From: an uncultured Bacteroidales bacterium
GTDB taxonomy: Bacteria > Bacteroidota > Bacteroidia > Bacteroidales > UBA932
Direction: 5' to 3'
DNA length: 53,945 nt
Assembly: GCA_947305645.1 (NCBI GenBank)
Contig: CAMZEC010000008.1
Coordinates: 1-53,945, forward strand
In this document: positions 9,101 to 17,570 of the stretch, piece by piece
How positions within the stretch are numbered: position 1 is the stretch's first letter
Layout: every line of letters begins with the position of its first letter
The notes under the pieces: generated by a model
The model's database searches: none
Seen by the model: only the letters and a program-made list of their open reading frames with translations
What the model was told of the DNA's origin: nothing
Position numbers and translations under genes: made by a program

Positions 9101-9618
9101 AGCAGATCCCGGACAAGTTGACCATAAAGATCAAGGCGAGCGTGGACGGCAACAAGACTGCCGTGCTTGAGCCTTCAGCCACATACACGCTCGATATTGC
9201 TTACGGAATCAACGTCCCCCTGACCTTCGGCAAGGACTTCTTCTTCACCACCGACACCGAGCTCGACCTTTCCGGAGCCGCCTCCGTTATAGGCATGGGA
9301 GACTTCGGCATCAAGGGTAAAGTTGTCAACGATTCCCCTCTGAACCTGGCCGTAGAGATGGAGCTGATGGATCCGGACGGCAACAAGATAGCTCAGACCG
9401 CAGGAAAGAGCAGCACCATCAATATTGCCGGAGCTTCTACCAGCAACGTAGAGTTCTACCTGAGTCCGGCCGACAAGAGCAAGACGGTACAGAAAGCCAA
9501 ACTGACCGTCAAGGTGTCGGCTATTCCTAACGTACCCGTAAAGGAGAGCGACTGCCTGCAGTTCCTCGACATGGTTGCCGTAGCAGCCGGCGGTATCACT
9601 GTTAACCCCTCCAAATAA
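6196..9618 (+). CDS. Giant beta-rich lipoprotein of unknown function
   Basis: The 1140-residue product begins with a lipoprotein signal (FAVSLLVTAC, lipid Cys about residue 25), so it is probably anchored to the outer membrane. The body alternates short beta-strand stretches with repeated phrases such as LTVTLPE, KLTVKVS, VEISLSNV and DLSQLKSEISADIKA, suggesting several copies of an immunoglobulin-like or lipid-binding beta domain. The N-terminus (YDINPKDIDLTVTLLEDGLTVPIG) and C-terminus (GGITV) match the smaller lipoprotein at 47972-49120 (YDTSRGIDKEVTLFSDEVSLPIG, GGITV). Both are paired with a DUF5723 outer-membrane protein, here nine bases downstream. No enzyme motif seen. Confidence 0.85.
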   Translation: MFLVRKSHSTTALVVFAVSLLVTACTVDKSYDINPKDIDLTVTLLEDGLTVPIGSSEKISLGDLINSAGEGVNDFIKTGSKGELILSYDGSTSLNDQLAELDLKNLAVIDGVDFSSSFTHKLGDLDADKFKIEGKDYPLTVEFEGMDVLDVKTQPVSVSADNLTFNAGLDKLKDVMKNNQDLDLSSKIGNVSYDQNVLERDKVSNYVTLSPTETIDIPKDVIDKVSLPENTKVAVEVAGITLHNDVNKVSNLKTDPNAKMVVEISLSNVFLTAGYAAPDVTLDFTKLFKIAGGSAVNIKGDEWKLNASNGWKASKAFVVEGLAKTEYEGAIQLSESVGVAGDINLEGLQTTKTKFNATAGDIQLDIKVSFTDLKIVSADLGVNVDAFEKTDNISMGNFEETQLPKGIKDVKAIYMDESKPLTLKITPKNLSTLKQANLDYVFTLTFPESIKVKNAVGGKLEFSGNLANGAVEEQIILQEIKPTVAGGKLTIDADVAVNAKVTPSCVVVDSSKLPSSKDEDLSFAVSVEGTPTISDFQIVLGNYEESIEISDVLEVDAEGLEDYSGIRIKPEGNPVLSIDCDIPTLKGLSLKPGAEGLKVVLPSFMVFNGSAIPAEYNFNSADNSITLKNSFPKTISLPVKELYIQPMIVDGKAKVVGSYSAKGGVSIPSAEVSQTELKETFGSKIGLTIKVPEIKAASISLDKDISVDVNQKYTINIKNIPEQLTRIDEVLLDDVYVNLEASFDGLPSSSVAVDLTVTLPEFISPNVIPVKGNIVDGKLKATPVKLEKLYNIEPGTYKDAEGAEFLGLQGDIVIAGNISLGGSNIDLSQLKSEISADIKASIQNKDGKIAISKASGVFSYDLEEETSIDLDTLPDALKGDNLGLDFADPQLNLDITTNLGIPMSATLEIIPFVNGAEIEANKVVLSNIALPYSEKPASTSTQKITICKTAASAPAGRTFVEGDINKLLKQIPDKLTIKIKASVDGNKTAVLEPSATYTLDIAYGINVPLTFGKDFFFTTDTELDLSGAASVIGMGDFGIKGKVVNDSPLNLAVEMELMDPDGNKIAQTAGKSSTINIAGASTSNVEFYLSPADKSKTVQKAKLTVKVSAIPNVPVKESDCLQFLDMVAVAAGGITVNPSK

Positions 9619-9627
9619 TTCTGAGCC

Positions 9628-10968
9628 ATGAAAAAGTTACACATTATACTTCTGACCGCAGCCACGCTGCTCAGCATAAGTGCTTCCGCCCAGTCTTTCC
9701 GGAGCGGATACTTCCTGGACAATTATACTTACGGCTACCGTATCAACCCTGCCCAGGTGAACGAGAAGGGGTTCCTCGGGATTGCCATCGGCAATATCGA
9801 CCTGCAGAACTACTCCAACATCGGAGTAGGCTCGCTCCTGTTCAACAGGGACAACGCCATCGTGACAGGTCTGAACAAGAAGGTCACCGCCGAAGAATTC
9901 CTCGGCAAACTGAACAAAAACAACTTCATCTCCCTGGACGAGAGCATCAATATCTTGTCGCTTGGCATTTCCAACGGTGAGCGCATGCACACCGTGGAAT
10001 TGAATGCCAGGGTCATGAACACGGAGAATCTGCCCTATTCGCTGTTCTCCTTCGCCAAGAAGGGCGGCACCGGCACCTTCGACATCGGCGGACTCTATGC
10101 CGACCTGAGCGTCCTCGCCGACCTGTCTTACGGATACTCCATGTACATTATGGATAACCTTTCCGTGGGCGGACGCATTCACTTGCTGGCCGGTCTGGCT
10201 AACGTGAACCTGAATGCCAACAACAGCCAGATTGTACTGGCCGACGACAAGATTGCCGTAAATCCCAACATCGACGTAAAGGCTTCCGGTCTTCCGAAAA
10301 TCCCCGTAACCGCGGAAGGATCCATCGATACCGGCAACATAGGCATAAACACTTCCAAACCTATCGGCGGCTTTGGCGCCAGCATAGACCTTGGCGTGGA
10401 GTATAAGACCGACTTCGGCCTGGACGCCATGTTCTCCATCACGGACCTGGGAATGATTTCCTGGGATAATGCATTCGCGCTGAACGCCAACGCGGCATTC
10501 GAATATACCGGCGGTTCCTTCGGTTTTGAAGGCGGAACCCTTAAAACCGACCTTGCCGACATCATGGACGTGAGCAAGATAGTCAACTTCAAGGCCGGCC
10601 AGGGCACCAGGGCGATGAGCATGATGCCTTTCAACATCCAGGCGGGCGCCCGCTACTTCATGCCCTTCTACGACAAGCTTTCCGTAGGCGCCTTGATGAC
10701 CTATCATAATGCTAAGAACGCCTCCTGGTTCGATGCAAGGCTCGGTGCCACCATTACCCCGGCCAAACTCATCGGCTTCACGGCTAACATCGGTTACGGC
10801 AGCTTCGGCGCTACCTGGGGTGCCGCACTCGACCTGCACCTCGGCCCCATCAACCTGACCGCAGGTCTGGACAGCTTTATCGGAAAGATGGGCAAACTGT
10901 CGAATGTCCCCGTACCTCTCGGCAAGTTCATGGAGAACGCCCACATAGGTCTCTGCTTCACGTTCTAG
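9628..10968 (+). CDS. DUF5723-type outer-membrane beta-barrel protein
   Basis: A 446-residue protein with a signal peptide (SISASAQ) and alternating amphipathic strands with glycines, ending in an aromatic residue (GLCFTF), as expected of a BAM-inserted barrel. The start (FRSGYFLDNYTYGYRINPAQ) is typical of DUF5723 and PorP-like barrels. It is the paralogue of the protein at 46656-47975. It follows the giant lipoprotein by nine bases and precedes a flavodiiron gene by three, so the three are probably one transcript. Function unknown; a surface complex with the lipoprotein is my inference. Confidence 0.8.
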   Translation: MKKLHIILLTAATLLSISASAQSFRSGYFLDNYTYGYRINPAQVNEKGFLGIAIGNIDLQNYSNIGVGSLLFNRDNAIVTGLNKKVTAEEFLGKLNKNNFISLDESINILSLGISNGERMHTVELNARVMNTENLPYSLFSFAKKGGTGTFDIGGLYADLSVLADLSYGYSMYIMDNLSVGGRIHLLAGLANVNLNANNSQIVLADDKIAVNPNIDVKASGLPKIPVTAEGSIDTGNIGINTSKPIGGFGASIDLGVEYKTDFGLDAMFSITDLGMISWDNAFALNANAAFEYTGGSFGFEGGTLKTDLADIMDVSKIVNFKAGQGTRAMSMMPFNIQAGARYFMPFYDKLSVGALMTYHNAKNASWFDARLGATITPAKLIGFTANIGYGSFGATWGAALDLHLGPINLTAGLDSFIGKMGKLSNVPVPLGKFMENAHIGLCFTF

Positions 10969-10971
10969 GAT

Positions 10972-12156
10972 ATGGTGAAAGATCTAGGCAACAAGGTTCT
11001 GTACATAGGGGCGGACGACCTGGACATCGATCTTTTCGAGAGCCAGTATATCGTTCCGGAGGGCGTGTCGTATAACTCGTACCTCATTCTGGACGAGAAA
11101 GCGGCCGTCATGGACACCTGCGACGCACGCAAGGGAGAGGAGTGGAAGGCCAATCTGGAGGAGGCTCTGGCGGGCCGTCAGCCTGATTACCTTGTGGTAC
11201 ACCACATGGAGCCGGACCACTCCTCCCTCGCCGCGTGGGCCCTCGAGCGCTATCCCGGCATGACGCTGGTTACGAGCGCCCAGGCGCTGAAGATGCTGGG
11301 GCAGTTCTTCCCCGGCCTGCAGCTGGAGGAGCGCGTACAGGTGGTAAAGGAGGGCGACGTGCTCGAGCTTGGCGCCCACAGCCTACGCTTCATAGCCGCC
11401 CCGATGGTCCACTGGCCCGAGGTGCTTATGTCATACGATGCAGCCGACGGAGCCCTTTACAGCGCCGACGGTTTCGGCAAATTCGGAGCTCTTGGCAAGT
11501 GCGGCTTCTACGGGCGCGACGATGACGACTGGGCCTGCGAAGCCCGCCGCTATTACTTCAACATAGTCGGCAAGTACGGCGTGCAGGTGCAGGGGGTGCT
11601 GAAGAAGGCCGCCGGCCTGGATATACGCACGATACGCCCGCTGCACGGTCCCATCCTGGAAGACAATCTTGGCGAATACCTGCGGCTGTACGACCTCTGG
11701 AGCAGTTATACTCCGGAAACCGACGGCATCTTCATCGCATGCGCCTCCATCCACGGAGGCACCCTGGCGGTCGCCGAAAAGCTGGCGGAGATACTGCGGC
11801 AGAAGGGTGCGCCCAAGGTGGTGCTGAGCGACCTCACCCGCAGCGACATAGCGGAGAACGTGGAGGACGCCTTCCGTTATCCCAAGATGGTTGCGGCCGC
11901 CTGCTCGTACGACGCCGGCCTCTTCACGCCCATGTACGACTTCCTGCACCGCCTGCAGATAAAGGGATACTGCAAGCGTACGGTAGCCCTTGTGGAGAAC
12001 GGCTCATGGGCCCCCTCCGCCGGCCGTGTGATGCGGGAGATGTTCGGCGCCATGAAGGACGTCACCCTTGTAGAGCCCGCAGTTACCATACGCTCCCGTA
12101 TGCGCCCCGAGGACCTTCCGGCCCTGGAAGCGCTCGCGGATGCGATAATGGCGTAG
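10972..12156 (+). CDS. Flavodiiron protein (A-type flavoprotein)
   Basis: Reduces O2 to water and/or NO to N2O in anaerobes; cytosolic. The 394-residue product has the two-domain core: a metallo-beta-lactamase-fold diiron domain (about 1-245) and a flavodoxin domain (about 250-390). Diiron ligands are visible as H78-M-E80-P-D82-H83, H147, D166 and H225. The FMN loop is around ASIHGGTLAVAEKLA. No rubredoxin or reductase extension is present, so electrons must come from a separate partner. Length is normal. It is tightly linked to an outer-membrane protein gene, which is unexpected for a cytosolic detoxification enzyme. O2 versus NO preference cannot be read from sequence. Confidence 0.92.
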   Translation: MVKDLGNKVLYIGADDLDIDLFESQYIVPEGVSYNSYLILDEKAAVMDTCDARKGEEWKANLEEALAGRQPDYLVVHHMEPDHSSLAAWALERYPGMTLVTSAQALKMLGQFFPGLQLEERVQVVKEGDVLELGAHSLRFIAAPMVHWPEVLMSYDAADGALYSADGFGKFGALGKCGFYGRDDDDWACEARRYYFNIVGKYGVQVQGVLKKAAGLDIRTIRPLHGPILEDNLGEYLRLYDLWSSYTPETDGIFIACASIHGGTLAVAEKLAEILRQKGAPKVVLSDLTRSDIAENVEDAFRYPKMVAAACSYDAGLFTPMYDFLHRLQIKGYCKRTVALVENGSWAPSAGRVMREMFGAMKDVTLVEPAVTIRSRMRPEDLPALEALADAIMA

Positions 12157-12166
12157 TTTGCCTTTC

Positions 12167-14824
12167 CTAATCCTCCTTCATGTGCACGTCGCACTGAGGG
12201 AAGGGGATGGTAATTCCGGCGTCGTTCAAAGCGGCGTAAATAACCTCTTTGGCCTTGTCTACATAGGCGATGCGTTCGGCAACAAGAACGTATTGCTTGA
12301 CGGCAACGTTAACGGAACTGTCCCCGAAATCGCTGAAGCGGATATAGATTCCGTAGGTCGGATCCACCACGTCGCGGCCGTAAGCGTCCTTTGTTTTCAT
12401 GACCTCCATTGCGCTCTCCAGCACTTCCCGGACTTTCTGCACGTTGGTTCCGTAAGCCACGCCGACTACTATCTTGGTGAATTCGTACGAGTTGTTCCTG
12501 GTGAGGTTGGTAAAGTTCTTGCTGAACAGGGAGGCGTTCAGGAAGGCCACCTGGGTAGCGTTCTCAGTGACCACGAGGGTGCTCTGGTAGTTGATGTCCG
12601 TAACCCGGCCGCGCACACCGTCGCACTCGATCCAGTCGCCGACCCTGAGGCGCCCGCCCATGAGCTGAATACCGTAGATAAAGTTGTTGATGATATCCTT
12701 GAGGGCAATACCTATACCGGCTGACAGACCACCGGCAATGAGGCCGAGTGAGCCGGTAGGTATCTTAAGTGTCACTATTACAATAACCACATAGGAAAAC
12801 CAAACCGCCACGGTGATTATGCTGTTGCCCAGCGAAAGGTTTATCTCGTTGTTGCGTATGGTATTTTTGTGGTACTTGCGCAGGAATGAATCATACCTGC
12901 CTTTCTGCCATAGGACATGGAGGGCCTTGCTGATATAATTGAACACAAACACAAGGTTGGTAAGCAGCAGCACGTAGTATAACGAGATGCGGAAAGAACC
13001 CAGACCATCCTTTCCCGACAGCAACACAAACGGTTTATAGAATATTGTCTGATATATCTCGTCAAAGTCGAAAACGTTGAGCGACATCTTAAGGCACAAC
13101 GAGAAGGACATGAACGACAGGACAGGAATAAGTACATTGCGCAGCAATTCATATAACCAGACAGCCCCGAACAACAATCTCTCTCTGTCCGGACCGGTAA
13201 CATAGGTGATACTGTTCCTGTATGCTGCGACGCGCGAATCGAGCTTTCGCTCTTTATACCATTCGAGTAGATGCCAGAACGCCGTAAGAGTGAGCACTGC
13301 GGCTAACTGGAAATACAACCAGACAAGGATAAGCAGAGCCAGGAATATATATCCGGCAATGCTGAAAGCCATAGCCACAGCCGTAACGCCAAAAGATATC
13401 CAGGCTATTACTCTGTCAGCTTTGTCTGCTTTCCGGCCGTGCGTCAGACATACTATCAGCTGCCACAGGGTCATCAGTATCAAGAATGGAGGGAAAACGA
13501 TATTCATGAGAGTATTGGGCAGGAAAAGAATCCTGCAGCCAATCACGAATACGGCAGCATATATTGTTGGTCTGTAATTCGCAATTCCATTTTTGAGCAT
13601 TTCCGGTTTCAGGCGAAGCAGCAAGGCGGCTACAATTGCCATCAGCAACCAAATGAATGTGTTGGAAAGGCGCACAGCAGTTCCGAATATCCCGTCAGGA
13701 ACAGCTCCGCTACCACCCGCAACAAAGAGTAAGCAGGCAACGAGAAGAGTAATGAAAGGCCTTTGCTGCTTGGAAATAGCTTTCTTAACAGGTTTTACAA
13801 AACGGAAGACCGGCAACAGAAGCAGCGAGGCCAGTCCCCAGATAACCATAAAGAACAAGAAGAACAGAACCAGATTAAAGAAGGCCATCAGATAACTGAC
13901 TTCACCATTATCCATAATGGCCTCTTTCTCAAGCACATCATCATTGTCGGCCGAACCGTCGATGGACTGGAAGTAATCGATGTCGTATTTATCTTTCAGG
14001 GCTTCCTTGGCCGTGTTCCAGTATTCGGGGAAATTGGCCAGGACTGCGCCCCACGGCATCTGACCATCTATGAAGACGTTGCGCTGCAGAATTGCATAAT
14101 AGTCCCTTGCATAGTCATAAGACTCCTTAAGGCGCAACTGGGCCTCACGGTAATGCATACTGTCGGCAACAGCAACAGCTTTACTTTCCGCGTACATCTT
14201 GAGCAGCTCTGCGGCATAGAACAAGCAGGAATCCCGGTCGGCTTGGCCAGCATCGTCAAGAATGAACGGAGGCCTTGTTTCTGTCGTATCGTTCAGAGCT
14301 TTAACCTCTTCCTCCAATGCTTTCTGCAGCAGGCTTTCGGTCTGCATCAGGTGTAAATCCAGGGTGTCGTTATGGTAAGCCAGGCTATCAGGGACGACTT
14401 CTATTTCCTTAAGTTCGGGAGGGAGGCGGCGCAAAGACTCGATCAGTCTGGCATATCGGTTGATTTCTATATCGAGCGCTCCGACAATTCGGTCGTACGG
14501 CATGCGGTCCTGGTTGAACGCATGATACTCCCTGTTCACCCGCTCAAGGGCAAAACTTATGTCGAAGGTATAATCCGGCTTCTGCGAATACAGCATCAGA
14601 GACAGCTCATTGCAGTCTTTGATAATCTCCACCATCTTGTCGTGCTGCGCGCTGTACCTGCCGGCAAGACTCTGCTGAGTTGCAGAAATCTTCTTATAAT
14701 CTCGATGCAGCTCCACGCGAAGGTTTTTCAGGGTATTGCTGAGATTTGCTCCCGAGAAAACGGCCATTGCCGGTACGGCAAAGACCACAATCGCAAAAAC
14801 AATGCTTAAGTATCTTTTCTTCAT
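12167..14824 (-). CDS. Large MscS-type mechanosensitive channel
   Basis: Inner-membrane osmotic release channel. The 885-residue product has a signal-like first helix, a long charged helical N-terminal region (about 25-280) as in MscK/MscM-type periplasmic domains, many hydrophobic helices (about 290-650), and a canonical MscS pore: GLIAGGLSAGIGIALKDIINNF, then the beta domain GDWIECDGVRGRVTDINYQST. The open frame extends upstream to 15637, but that part is antisense to nth; the ATG at 14824 gives a proper N-terminus and lies just after a promoter. It converges with the flavodiiron gene with ten bases between stops. Confidence 0.9.
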   Translation of the reverse strand: MKKRYLSIVFAIVVFAVPAMAVFSGANLSNTLKNLRVELHRDYKKISATQQSLAGRYSAQHDKMVEIIKDCNELSLMLYSQKPDYTFDISFALERVNREYHAFNQDRMPYDRIVGALDIEINRYARLIESLRRLPPELKEIEVVPDSLAYHNDTLDLHLMQTESLLQKALEEEVKALNDTTETRPPFILDDAGQADRDSCLFYAAELLKMYAESKAVAVADSMHYREAQLRLKESYDYARDYYAILQRNVFIDGQMPWGAVLANFPEYWNTAKEALKDKYDIDYFQSIDGSADNDDVLEKEAIMDNGEVSYLMAFFNLVLFFLFFMVIWGLASLLLLPVFRFVKPVKKAISKQQRPFITLLVACLLFVAGGSGAVPDGIFGTAVRLSNTFIWLLMAIVAALLLRLKPEMLKNGIANYRPTIYAAVFVIGCRILFLPNTLMNIVFPPFLILMTLWQLIVCLTHGRKADKADRVIAWISFGVTAVAMAFSIAGYIFLALLILVWLYFQLAAVLTLTAFWHLLEWYKERKLDSRVAAYRNSITYVTGPDRERLLFGAVWLYELLRNVLIPVLSFMSFSLCLKMSLNVFDFDEIYQTIFYKPFVLLSGKDGLGSFRISLYYVLLLTNLVFVFNYISKALHVLWQKGRYDSFLRKYHKNTIRNNEINLSLGNSIITVAVWFSYVVIVIVTLKIPTGSLGLIAGGLSAGIGIALKDIINNFIYGIQLMGGRLRVGDWIECDGVRGRVTDINYQSTLVVTENATQVAFLNASLFSKNFTNLTRNNSYEFTKIVVGVAYGTNVQKVREVLESAMEVMKTKDAYGRDVVDPTYGIYIRFSDFGDSSVNVAVKQYVLVAERIAYVDKAKEVIYAALNDAGITIPFPQCDVHMKED

Positions 14825-14840
14825 AGGCGTCGTCGTACGG

Positions 14841-14870
14841 CAAATATAATTAAAAGGATTGTTATATTTG
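14841..14870. promoter_or_regulatory. Mirror-image divergent promoters of mscS and nth
   Basis: CAAATATAA (14841-14849, minus-strand TATATTTG for the channel) and TTATATTTG (14862-14870, plus-strand for nth) form a perfect inverted repeat with a 12-base spacer. The nth start is only eight bases past its element. The same 30-base architecture recurs at 23145-23174. Confidence 0.7.
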
Positions 14871-14878
14871 CATTCACG

Positions 14879-15550
14879 ATGACCAGAAACGAACGATACG
14901 AAGGAATAGTCGGATGGTTCAGGGAAAATGTGCCGGTGGCGCAGAGCGAACTGACGTTTGCCGACCCCTACCAGCTGATAGTGGCCGTGGTGCTGTCTGC
15001 CCAGTGCACGGACAAGCGCGTGAACATAGTGACGCCGGAGCTGTTCCGCCGCTATCCCACGCCCGCAAAACTCGGCGCCGCAGCTGTAGAGGACATCTAC
15101 GAACTCATCCGTAGCGTATCGTACCCCAACAGCAAGGCTACTCACCTGCAGGCCCTCGGGCGCAAGCTTGACGAGGACTTCGGCGGCGAGGTGCCTGGTA
15201 CGGTGGAGGAACTGATGACCCTGCCGGGAGTGGGCCGGAAGACAGCCAACGTAGTGGCCTCCATAGTGTACGACAAGCCCGTGATAGCAGTCGACACCCA
15301 CGTATTCCGGGTCAGCCACCGCCTGGGCCTCTCCAACGGCAAGACTCCGTACGACGTGGAGAAGGACCTGGAGAAGCATATAAAGGTGGACCACCGCGCC
15401 ACCGCCCACCACTGGCTCATACTCCACGGCAGATATATCTGCATCGCCCGCTCGCCGAAATGCCGTGAATGCGGACTCACGCCGTGGTGCCAATATTACT
15501 CCCGAAATGCCGATAGTAAAAAACCTGATAGCGGCTCTGCCGGAGCCTGA
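14879..15550 (+). CDS. nth: Endonuclease III
   Basis: Base-excision repair glycosylase/AP lyase for oxidised pyrimidines. The 223-residue product has the helix-hairpin-helix LPGVGRKTANVV, catalytic lysine K121 and aspartate D139 (AVDTHVFR), and the iron-sulfur loop C188-x6-C195-x2-C198-x5-C204. Length is normal with a slightly extended C-terminal tail (ADSKKPDSGSAGA) that overlaps the start of miaA. Probably cotranscribed with miaA. Confidence 0.96.
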   Translation: MTRNERYEGIVGWFRENVPVAQSELTFADPYQLIVAVVLSAQCTDKRVNIVTPELFRRYPTPAKLGAAAVEDIYELIRSVSYPNSKATHLQALGRKLDEDFGGEVPGTVEELMTLPGVGRKTANVVASIVYDKPVIAVDTHVFRVSHRLGLSNGKTPYDVEKDLEKHIKVDHRATAHHWLILHGRYICIARSPKCRECGLTPWCQYYSRNADSKKPDSGSAGA

Positions 15551-16307
15551 AACCATCGCCCTGGAGGCCCTGCTTGCCGACATGAAAGACGGCTCGGTGG
15601 AGCTGGTGTGCGTGCTGGGGCCCACGGCGTCCGGCAAAACCCGCTACGCCGTACAGCTGGCGCACGCACTTGGGCCCGGGGCGGAGATCATTTCCGCCGA
15701 CTCCCGCCAGGTATACCGCCGCATGGACATCGGCACCGGGAAGGACCTGGCGGAATACGGCGACGTGCCGTATCACCTGATAGACATAGCCGAACCGGGC
15801 ACGCAGTACAACGTGTTCCGTTTCCGGGAAGACTTCTTCCGCGCGTACGACGACATACGTTCCCGCGGCGGCATCCCCATACTCTGCGGCGGCACCGGCC
15901 TGTATATCAATGCGGTAACGGGAGGGTACGACTTCAAGTCGACCAAGCCCCTCAGCGCCGCGCCGCAGGAGCCGGCCTCAGATGCCCCCAAGACCTTTTT
16001 CATCGGCACGCTGGTGTCGCGCGAGGTGCGCAACGCCCGCATAGACGCGCGTCTGGATGCACGCCTGCACGAGGGGATGATAGATGAAATCAAGGGGCTG
16101 CTGGACTCCGGCGTCCCGGCCGAAACGCTAATCAGCTACGGCCTTGAGTATAAATTCGTTACCCTATATCTCACCGGCCAGATGGACTACGCCTCCATGC
16201 GAGAGCACCTGGCCACCGCCATCCATCAGTTCGCAAAACGCCAGATGACCTGGTTCCGCGGCATGGAACGCTCCGGCGTCAGGATCCACTGGGTCCAGCC
16301 AGATTAG
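15507..16307 (+). CDS. miaA: tRNA dimethylallyltransferase, internally shortened
   Basis: Adds dimethylallyl to A37 of tRNAs reading U-starting codons. The P-loop GPTASGKT, the following IISADSRQVYRRMDIGTGK, the GGTGLYI motif and the C-terminal IHQFAKRQMTWFRGMER all match MiaA. The usual stretch of about 60-75 residues after GGTGLY that holds the DPQR...RALE motif and the mobile tRNA-gripping helices is absent: the chain passes from GGYDFKSTKPL through SAAPQEPASDAPK straight to FFIGTLVSREVRNARI. The start is uncertain: ATG at 15507 overlaps nth by 44 bases and has good codon use; ATG at 15582 would place the P-loop at the usual distance. Bacteroidales often carry two MiaA proteins; this may be the divergent one. 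Confidence 0.85.
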   Translation: MPIVKNLIAALPEPETIALEALLADMKDGSVELVCVLGPTASGKTRYAVQLAHALGPGAEIISADSRQVYRRMDIGTGKDLAEYGDVPYHLIDIAEPGTQYNVFRFREDFFRAYDDIRSRGGIPILCGGTGLYINAVTGGYDFKSTKPLSAAPQEPASDAPKTFFIGTLVSREVRNARIDARLDARLHEGMIDEIKGLLDSGVPAETLISYGLEYKFVTLYLTGQMDYASMREHLATAIHQFAKRQMTWFRGMERSGVRIHWVQPD

Positions 16308-16311
16308 CCCC

Positions 16312-16486
16312 ACTGTCCCGCTTCGCAGCGGCAGCACGACTGCTGTCGGTCGTACATCGGTTGGGATGACGAACGGCAAAATAGGCCCGTAACGCTGTCC
16401 GTCGTCCCATCCGGCGGATGACCGACGACACCTTGGCAGCCGTCACCCTTCTGCGGGCAGATTCTTCGCTGCGCTCAGAATGACAG
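16312..16486. repeat. Intergenic palindromic (REP-like) element
   Basis: Fills the space between convergent miaA and the WG-repeat gene. It contains a hairpin GTCGTC..ATCC-GGC-GGAT..GACGAC (16401-16429), TCTGCGGGCAGATTCTT (16450-16466), and ATTCT/AGAAT (16461-16465, 16477-16481) around cgctgcgct. The last part matches a motif I recall as common in REP-like repeats of many MAGs. No gene seen. It may act as a bidirectional terminator. Confidence 0.65.
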
Positions 16487-16487
16487 A

Positions 16488-17570
16488 TTACATCTCTGGG
16501 GCGGGCTCGGTGCGGAGGAATTCGAAGCTGTCCAGCTTATATACGTCGAGCTTGCCGTCGTAGCGTTGCAGACGCATCTCGCCATTCTCGTAACTCCAGT
16601 CACATTTGTATTTTAGCGGTATGACGAGTTTGCCCTCGGCACTCACGACTCCAAGGGGGCCGTTTTCTTCTTTCCGTACCAGCCAATCGCCCTGCCAGGA
16701 TGCGTACTCGTACACGAAAGGCTGAAGTTGCCTGGCGTCGAAGTTGAGCATGCCGATCTTGCCGTTCTTGCTTAATGCGACCGACTGCTTGTCCAGATTG
16801 TAGCCGTGGATATCGTCGTATTCGAAGGGAATGCGGACGCGGCCGTCGTAGCCGCAGGCGCCGGCCCGGACACGGCCGTCTTTCTCTTTGGCGTACAGGA
16901 AGATAACGTCGTGCTCTTCATTAGCATTGATGATGCGGCTGTGCTTCATCGGAATCACCTCACGACCCGTAGCATCGATGACGCCCCAGGTGTACTCCTG
17001 CCCTTCTTCGAATGCCGCCCTGGAGAATGCATCTTGCTCGATGGGTCCATAGCAGCGGCCGACAGCAACTGCATAGAGGCCTCCGCCGATGTCGCGCCAT
17101 GCGGTGTAGGCCTTTTTGTTCACGGCCAGCCTGGTAATGTCTTTCAGCAAGGCGGAGGGATCCTCGCTGTAGCTGTTTACCTCGGGCTTCTCGTATGCGG
17201 CAAACTCTTTCTTGGCGAGCTCAGCTCCCTTCAGGGCCTCCTCAAATTGTTCTTTCAGCTCCGGGTGCTCCTTTATCATCTTCTTGAGCTCTTTTTCCTG
17301 CTCGTCGAGCGCTGCCAGGCCCTCGGGTATGCTTTGGTTCAGGGATATCTGCGAGAATTCCTGTAAAAATGTTCTGTACCTCTCAAACACGCCACTGTTA
17401 TTCTCCTGAATACTTTCATCGAACAGCATATACTGCTGAAGCGCATGCCCTTTGTCCTTACCGCCAGTCGCCGCATAAGTCAGCGCAGTAACGTTCTCCC
17501 ACATCATGTCCTGCGCCATGGCGCCCAGCCCGCACATCAGGGCTAAAATGATTATTGCCAGTCGTTTCAT
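16488..17570 (-). CDS. Exported WG-repeat protein
   Basis: A 360-residue protein with a signal peptide (LGAMAQ), a helical, strongly charged N-terminal half (coiled coil about 80-130, LDEQEKELKKMIKEHPELKE), and a C-terminal half of WG-type repeats (WGVIDATGREVIP, GACGYDGRVRIPFEYDD, GPLGVVSAEGKLVIPLKY). WG repeats make beta-propeller-like folds of mostly unknown function. Its ATG overlaps the stop of hepT by four bases, so it is translationally coupled to the toxin gene. Paralogues of its kind are usually stand-alone, so the coupling may be accidental. Confidence 0.8.
   Translation of the reverse strand: MKRLAIIILALMCGLGAMAQDMMWENVTALTYAATGGKDKGHALQQYMLFDESIQENNSGVFERYRTFLQEFSQISLNQSIPEGLAALDEQEKELKKMIKEHPELKEQFEEALKGAELAKKEFAAYEKPEVNSYSEDPSALLKDITRLAVNKKAYTAWRDIGGGLYAVAVGRCYGPIEQDAFSRAAFEEGQEYTWGVIDATGREVIPMKHSRIINANEEHDVIFLYAKEKDGRVRAGACGYDGRVRIPFEYDDIHGYNLDKQSVALSKNGKIGMLNFDARQLQPFVYEYASWQGDWLVRKEENGPLGVVSAEGKLVIPLKYKCDWSYENGEMRLQRYDGKLDVYKLDSFEFLRTEPAPEM

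Noticed and set aside
9637..10944. A 435-codon minus-strand frame opposite the DUF5723 gene
   Set aside because: Shadow; the plus-strand product has a signal peptide and barrel features, the minus one has none.
14825..15637. N-terminal extension of the MscS-type channel by 271 codons
   Set aside because: It is antisense to nth and miaA and crosses the divergent promoters; the ATG at 14824 starts a proper signal-like helix.
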